In this document: in pieces, positions 25,201-37,200 of the stretch
Layout: each line of letters starts with the position of its first letter
Numbering within the stretch: the stretch's first letter is position 1
Assembly (NCBI GenBank): GCA_002007465.1
Contig: LNAC01000065.1
Span: 2,137,804-2,201,803 of the forward strand
DNA from: Ailurus styani
Lineage: Eukaryota > Chordata > Mammalia > Carnivora > Ailuridae
Length of the DNA: 64,000 nucleotides
Reading direction: 5' to 3'
The notes under the pieces: model-generated
Told to the model about the DNA's origin: nothing
Databases searched by the model: none
What the model saw: the letters and a program-made list of their open reading frames with translations, nothing else
Program-made: the position numbers and the translations under genes

Positions 25201-28200
25201 CAGTGTTAGCTGTAGTCATCTTGGTTGTACATGACACCCCTAGTACTTAAGTATCTTAAAACTGCAAATTTGTATCCTCTGACCTCCTTCCTCCAGTTTT
25301 TCCTCCTCCCACCCTTTGCCTCTAGTAACCACAAGTCTGATCTCTTTTTCTATGAGTTTGATAATTTTTGCTTTGTTTTGTTTTACATTTCACATATGAG
25401 TGAGGTCATGTAGTATTTGCCTTTCTCTATCTTATTTCACTTAGCATAATGCCTTCAAGGTCCATTCATGTAGAATGTCAGATTTAACATAATTTCACTT
25501 TCCCATAAAAACTAGGTTTTATCACATAAAAATTCAGCTGCATTTTGTACTGAATGAAATAAAGATTCAAAGTGCTTTGAATGAGGGCACCTGGGTGGCT
25601 CTTTTGGGTAAGCATCCGACTCTTGATCTCAGCTCATGTCTTAATCTTAGGGTTGTGGATTCAAGCCCCAGCATGGAAGCCACTTAAAACAAACAAACAA
25701 GCAAACATTGTTCAAAGTACTTTGGTTGAACTTTACTTAAGATAATAGTATAGTATTCAGGTTATATTAGTATAGTCATTGTGTTGCTTTTATTAATGAA
25801 TATTTGCTTGATGCTGTTGTTCTTGGTGGAAATAAGAGTACTGTATAGTTTTACCCCATGTTTTACCACTTCACAGAATTTGAACTATTCTTTTTGCTAT
25901 ATTGTTCTGTAGTCAGCTTCTCTGTTCGCGTTTTGTTAAAGTGCAGGAATTTATAGTCACTACACTTTTCCCCTCGAAATCTCTAGAGCAGGGCCGGATA
26001 TCAACAGATACTAAGTACTTACTGGGTGGCAGTCACTGTTCTAAACAACTTCATGAATTATCTCTTTGACTTTTCCCAGCACCTTTAAAATACGGTAGAT
26101 ACTACAATTTTATAGATGAGAAAACTGAGGCACCGAGAGGTTACCCAGTGGCAGAACCAGGATATGATCCCCAGTGACCCTTCCTTTCTCTTGGCAAATA
26201 TAATCCTTGATTTTGCTTAAGTTGTTAATCCTCTTTTATAAGGAAGCTACAACCTTAGGGCAGTGGTGCGTGGTTAGTCCTGGAGTATCCAAGGGGTACT
26301 CCCACTTCCTGTATCTTTGAGAAGTATGAATTGGATGTTGACTAACATGGCTTTCTTGTCTCCCACTATTGCATATTCCTAGCAGGAACTACCATTCTTG
26401 AAGAGGTCCATTTCTGATTGCAATTGCCAGAGTTTTATTTTCTTTCACATCTTGTGTCAGGATACTTTGCTTAATATCTATGATTGTTGAAAATATTCAT
26501 ATGTCTTATATTAGGATACATGTGTCACATAACTTTTTACGGCACTGACTCTGAAATACAGCATTTCTCAGTGTTGTACGAATTTATTGTCTGATTTTAC
26601 TTTAACATTTGTATGCAGTGCATTAAAGAAAATAAAGAAAAAATATTCTGTAGCTGTTGTGCAAAACTACAGGATGGGTCTGAGGGAGCTAAATCTTTTA
26701 CGATTTTATTTTTAGAGATGACATTCTTCCAATTTGAGTAGGGGGTAATAGTCTAGATTTTTAGGAGGCTTGAAAAAGTATATAATGTAGAATGAAAAAA
26801 GATCTCTGGGAAGGAGCAAAGTGTTATTGTGGATATTAAATCTGTCTTTTTTTTTAAGTAATTTTAGAGCTCTGGGAATAGATTGGCTAGAATACTACCA
26901 GTTTCCCATGAAACCTTATCCAAAAGAAGCCTCATTCATTTGTAAAAGATTGTAAAGTTGTGATAATACAGTTTTTTACCTCATGATAATGGGTTTATAT
27001 AGTATCATGTATGAAAGAAGAGAAATAAGGGATGAAAATGACATACAGTAACTATGAAAGCAAGGGAAAGAGATCAAGTAGTAAAGTGCTGGTTAAAACC
27101 ATAGGATTTTTTTTGTAGTATTTTGCTTGTATAAATATAACTTATGTTTCGAAATCTGAATTTTCACAATCTGTTGCTTCTTATTTACCTTTGCTACTTG
27201 TCAATAAGACTTTGGAAAGTACTTTCTCACATGTAATTTTCTTTGTGGCAATTCAGGAAAACTTAAACCTAGCCCTGAATTCTGCCTCAGCCATTGGTTG
27301 TAGAGTGGTCAACATTGGTGCCCAGGATCTCAAAGAAGGAAGACCTCACTTGGTCTTGGGACTTCTCTGGCAGATCATCAAAGTTGGTCTTTTGGCTGAT
27401 GTTGAGATTTCCAGGAATGAAGGTAAGATCATCAAAAATATTTGCTTTTCATTGACATATACTTACTCTGGGAAGAATTTATATTTCATTGTTTTCCTTT
27501 CAGCTCTAATTGCATTGCTAAAAGAAGGTGAGGATCTAGAAGAGCTGATGAAGCTTTCTCCAGAGGAATTATTGCTGCGATGGGTGAACTACCATCTGAC
27601 CAATGCAGGATGGTGCACCATCAAAAACTTCAGCCAAGACATTAAGGTTTATATTTTAATGTTCATAACTGTGATATAAAATAAGGACGCAGAATGTAAA
27701 AAAAAAAAGTGTTCAGAATTTCGAATTAATTCGAATTAAGTTTAACTCATAAGGACACAGCGTAGAGATGAAATTTTGCATTTCTCTGTCTGAGGTGGAT
27801 CTTCCAATTATAACTGCAAAATATTTTTTTATTGAAAAAAGAACTGGTTTAAAGTGCTGGTTGCTAGAAGGGAGGTGGATGGGGGCTGGGGCTGGGTGAA
27901 ATAGGTGATAGGGATTAAGGAGTGCACTTGCGATGGCACCAGCTGTTGTTCGGAAGTGCTGAATCACACTGTATTGTATGTATGCCCAAAACTAGTATTA
28001 CAGTGTATATTAACTAACTAGAATTTAAATAAAGACTTAAAAAAATAGAAAGGACAAAATTTTCTTTTGCAGTGAAGAAAAACTGGTTTATTGATATTTA
28101 AGAAGAAATACAACTGGCTGTGAGGAGATACTAGCTCTAGCAGATTAAGGAATTCTTTCCCATTTTATATGCCATTATAATTTCATCTTTATAATTTCAA

Positions 28201-31200
28201 AATTATGATGAGGATATCAGTCTATTAATTTGGACTGAGAATTCATCTGTTCACTGGACTAGAGGCCCTTGTGGGCCTGACCAGTTCAACACTCTTACTC
28301 CCACTTTGCCAATAACCAGCTAACAGGAGACCAAATATCTGAGGGCACAGGGAATTAGTAGACAAAAGGAATTCTGCAGGTATGTTTCTCAACCGGAATA
28401 GCTTGAAATACTTCCCTCCCTATCAGGAGAGCTTGTCAAGGAAACTAGGACATTCAGTGTGCTTACAGTTCTTCCATAGACATGCATTGGCACTTTGGGT
28501 CCCTGTGACTCTTTCTTCTCTGTGCTTTTTTTTCCTCCACCCAGAATAATCAGCATTGGCATTTATTCATTTTCTCTCTAGATATATTAACACTATCAGT
28601 CAGATTATGTTTTTGTCATAATGGGCTTAGATGAAAATCTCTTTCTTTGAAGTGACATTGTATTTCTCTGCTTTCATCTGTTAGATGCTCATTTAAAAAT
28701 TTATTTTGGGGGGCTCTCTTATTTTAAAATTCAGTTCATCAGATACTTACTAAACCCCTCTATGGGGTCTTATGCCAGGCATAGGGGATGCAAAGATTTA
28801 GCTCTTGAGAAGCTCACCAGTTATACAGAGAGATAAACATCTAGTAGATGGATATTTCAGTTATCTATTGCCATATAATAAGCCACTCAGAACTTAATAG
28901 CTTAAAATAACAATATCATTTCTCATGATTCTGTGGGTTAATGCGGCTTGGTTAAGTGGTTCTGCTTCAGATGTATTTGTCTGGGATTACTAAGTCGTTT
29001 GCATTCAGCTGTCAGTTGGGCTGGTCTGAAGGGTAGGTGCACAAGGGCACCACTCACATATCCAGTGCCTCACAGTCTCTGTGAGGCCTTTCCATGAAGC
29101 TAGCTTGTGCTTCCTCACAGCGTGATCATTTGAGATAGCTGGACTTCCTCCATGGGGCTAACTTCAAGAGGGAGGAAGCAGAAGCTCCTAGGGCTTGGGC
29201 TGGGAAGCCCCAGTACCTCACTTTCCCTGGATTCTGTTGTTCAGAACAAGTCACAAGGCCAGTCTGAGTTAAAGGGGGGAAGGCTTCCAGAAGATAACAT
29301 TTGACCGCAATCTTAACTGAAGCTTGGGAGTGTAAATAAATGAAAAGTTGAGGAAAGGTATTCCAGGTGTAGGGAACAGTGTTGCTAGAAGGTGTGAGGT
29401 GTGACACCAGCCTAGTGCATTCAGGAGCCTGTAGGTAATAAGTTACTCCTTTCTTTAAGATGAGGATAATTTCTTCAGTTTGAGTACTATTTTCCTAAAT
29501 CAAATGATGATTTTATTCATTTAAAAAATTCTATTTCATGTCTTTCCTTGAAGGATTCAAGAGCCTATTTTCATCTGCTTAATCAGATTGCACCTAAAGG
29601 TGACCAGGTTGATAAACCTGCCGTTACCATTGACCTTTCAGGATTTAATGTAAGTACAGTTTTTAATTAAAGATTTTTTTTATTTCAGTAAAGTATACAT
29701 TGACAGAATTCACTATTTTAACCATGTTTAAGGGTACGGTTCTTTGGCATTAAGTACATTTGTAGTGTGTACAATGTGTACAACCATCACCACCAGCTCT
29801 AGAACTTAAACTTAAGGAAAATTTCAAACATAATAAAAAAATGAACAAACTCAGTATCATGAACTACTGTGTGCTCATCCCTCAGGTTCAACAACTATCA
29901 ACTCATAATCACTCTATTCATTTATCACCTGTCCTTCTTCTCCTGTGTTATTTTGAAGCAAATCCTAGACATCATATCATTTCATCAATAAGAATTTCAA
30001 TATGTATTTCTGGAAGATAAAGAAACTTTAAAAATATAACCATAATACCTTATCATACCTAAAAAAATTAACAATAATCTATAATATCATCAAAATACTT
30101 AGTCAACATTGACATTTCCAATTGCTTCTTAAATGTCAAATTTTCTTTCTAGTTTATTTGGATTAAGATCTGAATAAGGTCTACATATTATAATTTGTTC
30201 ATGTCTACATTAGGAACTTTTGCTTTCTCTGATTTTATTTACGTTTTTACTTTTTTGTAACTAATGCACAAAATGAGGTAAGTCATAATTCTTGGTCATG
30301 ATATACTCTCATCATGGGTCCATGGATGTCCCTTTTTTAATTTATTTTTGTTTGTAGTTGTTTTAAAATTTTAACAAGTCCATATGAATTGTCAATCCAA
30401 CAAGAAAGCTAAGACCTTGATATTAATTTGTGTGTAGCTCTCTACTTCTTCCCTACTCCATCTTTTTGCCTCACCCTAATGTGATAATCACCATCTTCAG
30501 TCTTAATGTTCATTGTCCTTTTGCTTCTCTTTTTATATAGTTTTCTTTCAACCAAATACATCCCTTACAAAATTAAAATTTTCATTTTACTTTTTAACTT
30601 CATGTAAAGCCTGTTACCTTGTATTTAAATTCCTAGTACTTATTTTGAACATATATTGCTAAGAGTCACTCACGTTGTTCGATGTCAGTGTGTAAATATG
30701 AGACAGTTTATTCATCTCCTTTCCTGTTGAGAAGCATTTGGTTTGCTTCCAGGATTTTGTGCTCATGAAAAGTGCTGCTATTCTTTTGATTTTAATAATT
30801 TTCTATTCGTATCCCAACTTGTTTTTCATTGAGAAAAGAGTCTACTGGAAATATTAGTCAGAGTAAAATGGGTAAGATAACTAAGCCTCTTAGCCAGGAG
30901 GTGTTCTAATATATCATCGTGACCAAATTATCTATAATTTGACCAGTAGGAGCTGATGGATACAAAATTGGAGAGGTTATTTTGATCTATCATTTAATAT
31001 ATTTCCAGAAGAGTGATTGCTTTTAAATACATATATCAATAAAAATTATGCCAATCAAAAGTTTAATGTTGGCCATTTTTGTTTTATTTTGTTGTTTAGG
31101 AGAAAAATGATCTAAAGCGTGCTGGATTCATGCTTCAGGAAGCAGAGAAACTGGGCTGCAGACAGTTTGTTACTCCTGCAGATGTGGTTTCAGGCAATCC

Positions 31201-34200
31201 TAAACTTAATTTAGCTTTTGTAGCTAATTTGTTTAACACATACCCATGCCTACACAAGCCTGATAATGGCATCGATATGAATTTATTGGAAGGTATGTTC
31301 TTTCTGCCTTTAAGTGCTTCCCTGTACGTATCTCCTTGCAGTAGTGACCTACTTGGCTGTCAGAGGTAGAGGATTGTGGTGGGAGATGCAGTTTACTGTG
31401 TGTAGACATGTGCATTCTTAATTCATTTCGTATTAAGGGAAGTCGTTGTTGGTTTTGTTAAAAGAGAATGCTGGGGTAAATCTTACTTTTCTGTCATTTC
31501 TCCATCAGCGTTTAGTAAAAACTACTATACATTTAAAGTAGTATCTTAAATGATCGCATAACATAACTCCACCACCAATATGGACAATGAATTATCTATT
31601 GGAAAAAATAATCATTTTGTAGCTTTTTTTTTCTCCTTTGAAAGCTACAGTCTGACTTCAGTGTTGTTCTCTTTTTAATGTTTTTAATGTACATGAAAAA
31701 AAATTAAATATTCCTTAGTTGTCTTGTTGTGTGTGGGCTATTGTTATCTGTCTCAAAATTTATAATACTTTCCTATTTTGCTTCGTGAAATGCAGATTTG
31801 ACCCCTCCTAATGTAGGTACTGTATTTAGTACTTTTCTATACTCTATAAATATATTCATTCTGAACGTTCTTTTTATTAGTTCCATTTATTCTTTCTGTC
31901 TGGGTTGATATTTATTTTTTGCATTGTTCATGCTGTGTTTTTTTCTGTCTTAATATGCCTAAAGAATGACAACAAGGAAGAAAGACAAATGAAACTGAAT
32001 TAGAACAGCACAGCAAGGCTTGATTATGTAAACCCTCCACTGAATTTGCCTTCTATAATGATGGGATATTGTAGTTGTAAACACACCAAAAATCAGTTTT
32101 GACAATTGGATTTCATGATGTAAAGCCTTTATCCCTCTCCTTTGAATAAACACACTTACCTTTTATCACTAGTAATCTTTGGAAGGATCTGTTTACGTTC
32201 TATTTTGTATTACTTAGCTATGTTACATTTCTTGAATGTCATTGAAGCTTACGATGTATAAATTGTCATAAAGACAAAAACATTCTTCCTATCTAGTTCT
32301 TTCTCCCCATCTTTGTTTCCTCGCCTGTCTTCTTTTTTGTTTTTACACTCTCACACGCATACCCAAACCCACAATGGTATCAGAACTAAAGGTAAAAACA
32401 GTGGCAGCAGTCAGAGGGAAGGGCCCGTCCTAAAATATTCTCACAGTTGCCCTGGTTTGGAGAAGGCAGTCTTCAAGTAGGGATTCTTGTTGTGGGGAGA
32501 ATTTGATGTTGCAGTGTCCTTTCTCTCACATCACCTGCCTTACTACCTTCCTTCCCCGGGGAGGGGGAGAATTCTTTTCTCTGACTGCCACAACCAGAGT
32601 TCCAGTGTCCTTGACACTTTATAATTGTATCTTCTTGATTAATGAGAGAAGTTTCAGATTTAACAAACATGTTCTTTGAGGAATATGATGAATTCAATTC
32701 ACTCTTCCTGAGGTCCAGTAAAATAAAGACTATATTTTCTACATAGATATGTAATTGAGAGGGAAGATAAAGACTATACTCTTAAAAAAAGACTATATTC
32801 TCCACATAGGTATGTAATTGAGTGGGAAAATAGATAAAAGTGTAGATTTTTCGGCAGAGAAATTGAGGGTGAGGGATTAGAACTTTAAAAAAATTAAAAT
32901 GGAAGACTGCTAGGTTTTTTTCAGTCTGGAAAACTTCAAAATCCCTCTGTATCTTACAATAGAAGGCATTGTTTAGAGTGGCATATTAAAAATGATCTGC
33001 TTTTTATAGTCACCGAGTTCTTGCTAGATATCTTTTCCAACTTGCTCGCTCTCTTATTTGTCATGTTTGAATTCTTTTGCTAGTGTTCAGCATGCTTTTG
33101 GAATTTTTCAGTGTGAATAGGATTGCTAAACATTTCCATTAGTATTTCCTTTATTTATATAAGAAGATACTATGGGAAATATTTATCAATCATCTTTATT
33201 TAGAACATATGTATATCCTTGATTCGTCTGCCAAAAATGTATTAGACTTCACCTGTCAATTGGAATTTGTCCTCTGTAAATTTGTTTTTATAGATCCTCG
33301 TGAAATTCCAAGCTTGACCTTATCACAACCCATATTCATGTTCTCATTGGCAAAGAATTTTATCTCTATGGAATTAGAGAAAATTAAAAGCCCAACTAAA
33401 TATAAAACTTTCATGTTAAACTGAGCCAACATATGTGGGCTTTGTATAGAGAGGCCATCTCAGAATTTATTTGCGGTGATAGAAAATACATAGGCCATGT
33501 TACTACACTTTGTTCAGATTATGGGTCCACCATTTAGTATCTGAGTGACTTCCATGAGCTTTGTTTTTCTCATCTATAAAACAAGATTAGTAATACTAAT
33601 TTTGAAGAACTACAGAACAAGTTAAAATGACCTTTCATAAATGAAAGAGTTTAGCATGCAGTATGTGCTCAGTAATAGGTTAGAAAGAGGAAAACATCAC
33701 TTAGCACATTTAGTGAGTGTTAAATATACGTTAGTTCTGTTTCTTTCCTCTTAGTAGTCTACTTGTAGTATGTTTGTTATTTTTTCCTGAAACTTTTATC
33801 AATTGCAAATATCAGTTTGACCCTGAAAATGAAATGTTTTATAGTTTTTTCTAGCTTTTATATCAGCAATGAACATTTTACTTCTAAGATTGCTTTAGTT
33901 GTCTGTAGTATGGACAATGTTTACAATCTGGAATACATATGTTTTTATAATGCTTTACTATGGCTCTTGCACAAATGCGTAGTGCTTCTGGCTTTGAGCA
34001 TTTATTTACCAAGACAACTTGAAATGCTATTAGATAAATAAATGCTCACTTATATAATCTGTTTTACTTTCCAGGCATCAAAAATGAAAATAATAACAAT
34101 GTAATCAGTTGAGAACAATGGGAAGAAATATGAACCCCTGAAGCTTATAACAGTTTCAGAACTCAGTCAGAATACTAGTGTCTTTTTAAATATTATTTGC

Positions 34201-37200
34201 TGTACCATCAGGTTCAGCAGAATTTGGATATTATTTCAATTAAAAATTAGACTATTGTTACATTATCATTGTTTGTAATTTTAAAACATAACTTGGATTT
34301 TCCCAGAAGGAAATAATGTAAAATTTCTGTAATTACTAGAGAAAAATCTATCACAGATTGTAATACAGAAACAACTAAAAGGTAAATCCAAGTCACATGA
34401 ATCAAACTGTTGATGATAGTATGCTTATATTTATGTTGCTTTGGGGAAAGTTCAGATATATAATTTGTATTTACTTAATAACTCCTACAAACAGGCAAGT
34501 ATGGTTTCTAGTAATATTTAGTTTAACTTCGTTCTTTTTAAAAGGGTTTTCAAATAGGTTATTTATCATGAAGTGATAGTGGCAGATACAACATACTGGT
34601 CAACTTTTATGCAGGCCTGAGGCAACAAAATTTAAATTATATGGCTACATGGTTTAATAGAGCAAGAATTAAAGTAGATTCTGGGAATACCATTAGATAG
34701 TAGCATAGAAAATCAAACGAAATTATAGTGGACAGATTATTTCCTAAACAAAAAACCAGAATCCTTTAGATTTTACAAGGTTTGGTTTCTCTTCTGGATA
34801 TGCAGGATTATATTACCTGTGGCACTTATTCTGAAGATGATTGCAAGGATGGCTTTCTAGGAATGGGTCCCTGGAGCTCAGATGGCTATAGATTTAGATG
34901 CGTCTTTGTTCTGGTAATCCCACATGAGTCAAAGTCTAGAGAGTGACCTGAACTTGCCTATAGTTTAAAAGTGATGAGAGGTGTAAATGTTTGTTTTTCA
35001 CGAGTCTGGTGATGAGATGTAGGTTAGGACATTCCATTGCCGCCTACCTTTGCTGAAAACAAATAATACTACAGATAGTCACTTAGGATTATTTGCAGTC
35101 AAGGGGATGACTAGAAGGCAGACATGGCAAGGAGAGCCCATCTCGCTCTCTGCCACATTGTGGTACGTGATAAGCCCGCGTTGTTCTTACAGATGGTATG
35201 ACCACTGCTATGAAGGGAATGCTCAGGGAGGTCAGGTCATCACAGGTTAAATAATAGTGCCTGCAAGGAGTTTCTTACTGAGGTGATCTCTGAAGTCTAG
35301 GGACTTATTAGGATAAGATGTCTTTCTCTTAGCACCCTGTGTGGGGGCTATGTCCTTCATGTATTTTCTGTAGTGACAATCTAAAATAACTCATGAAACC
35401 TGTAAAATAGTTATATCTCTTCATTGCTTATTTTTATATTACCTGTAAATCCCCTCTCCCCTTCATTGCTGTTTGGTGTAATTAAAATGTAAGTTTGTGC
35501 GCCCAGAAACTTCCCTGTGTAAAATAAAAACCTGTACAAATTTAGAAACACTGCATTGGGAAAAGCACAGCTCTTCTTTTGTGCTTACTGTGCTGACGTT
35601 ACCCTGACTGCTAAAAGATTTTTAATTTTTAGCCAGTCCCTTTTGCATGTAATCTTAACTACAGATGTGATCATATAAGTTTCTCTGTCACTTTCTGGAC
35701 AGATAAACCCATGACTCTCAGTAGTTCACAGACATCAAAGAAAGGACTCTAGATAGAGAAATTTAGAGCAAATGGAGGCCTTCTAGATGGGGCGGGGGAA
35801 GGGACTTTGGTAATAAGACTTGTTTTTCCCCCAAAAGATGGTAGTGTCACAGAAATCCAGAAAAGTATGTATGGCTGGTTTGCACCTGCCAGGATCATTT
35901 AAAATATATTTCTTGATGCATTTTGTCCTGAATCATCAGTACGAATTTGTGTCTACTCTAGGAGAGAGCAAGGAAGAGAGAACATTTCGGAACTGGATGA
36001 ATTCCTTGGGGGTCAACCCATACGTTAATCATTTGTACAGGTAAATATTTTATTGTGTTTTAGTTTTATGGCTAGAGTCCAACTTTTCTAGTTTCACACC
36101 GCAGGTATGTTTACATTAGTACATTTTCTAACAGTCACAAGAATTTTAACCAACATTTAGAATTCCAGAATCCTAGAGATTGGCAATACAATGGATTTTT
36201 AAAGAAAAGTAAAGTATTATTTACATAAAAAGATCAGAATATGATAATAATTATAATTTTTGATGATATAAACAACCAATTCGGTAAAGATAATCCATCT
36301 TACTCTTATAATTATTGATCAGAAAAGTAATAGATTATTTCAACTGTAACAGATTAGAATAGTAATATTTTATAAATTATTCTTATTATGTCAATATTTT
36401 AAATTATAATTCACACTTTCTATTTTTGCCAAAATCTACCTCAATTTTCCTGTAATTTGTTGCAGATATTTGTTTCTAATTTGTAGAAATAACTTGCTTT
36501 CCCTGAGTAATTGTGATTTATCTTATTCTTTCTTGTTTAAAATGACAACACATTATTAACATTGGTAGGACTAAGAAAATATTTTAAATCTGAACATTTT
36601 CTGTGCTGTCTGGTAATGCTAACAATGTGTCTTTCTAGGTTTGTATAAGAAGAAACCTTCCTTCTCTCTTTATTATAGGATCTACCAGCCTGCCTTTAAA
36701 AATGGAAAAGAACTCAACTTTTGCCAATTGTATATCAATAATTTACACACCAAGGAAACTCCTTAATGAACAATAACTAAATTATTTTTTAAATATTGAA
36801 CTTAAGTCTAATGCCACAAAAGACCAATTCACTGGCTAATTGAGGATTTATGATATAGTAATTTCTGCTTCTTGGTGTATATTCAAAATCTTGTTAAAAT
36901 TCTAAAACCAGAGCACCTGGGTGGCTCAGTCATTAAGTGTCTGCCTTTGGCTCAAGTCATGATCCCAGGATCATGGGATCAAGTCCGGCATTGGGCTCCT
37001 TGCTTAGCAGGGGGTCTGCTTCTCCCTCTCTGTCTCCCTCTGACTTGTGCTTGTTCTTGCTCGCTCTCTCTTAAATAAATAAAATCTTTAAAAAATAAAT
37101 AAAAAGTTAAAAAAAAAAATCTAAAACCAGTACTACCTTATGGTAACTGGCTTTGATATGATGGACTAATATTTGATGAACTCTTCAAAAGTGTGTAAAT

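Larger units (their letters stand above)
24860..27256 (+). other. PLS1: PLS1 intron 5
   Basis: Antisense L1 3' end (24945-25500), a short plus SINE (25584-25706) and a minus MIR (26040-26172). 26200-27250 shows nothing named. Confidence 0.85.
27647..29553 (+). other. PLS1: PLS1 intron 7
   Basis: Starts with the unusual donor GTTTAT. Contains a palindromic tandem TTCGAATTAA pair (27720-27739), a sense carnivore L1 3' end (27835-28046) and an unassigned old repeat (28855-29280, beginning near CAGTTATCTATTGCC). 28050-28740 shows nothing named. Confidence 0.85.
31293..35961 (+). other. PLS1: PLS1 intron 9
   Basis: Contains a diverged tandem duplication (32724-32825) and a MIR (33518-33680). It has no SINE, unusual here for 4.7 kb. 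31300-32700 and 33700-35960 show no nameable feature. Confidence 0.85.

Noticed and set aside
27191..27679. A 162-codon open frame that looks like a single-exon gene
   Set aside because: It is PLS1 exon 6, the open 81-bp intron 6 and exon 7, with intronic codons at both ends.
37020..37110. Possible CRISPR-like or tandem array among the many similar 200-bp units
   Set aside because: The similar units are dispersed SINEs in both orientations with target duplications, not a regular array.
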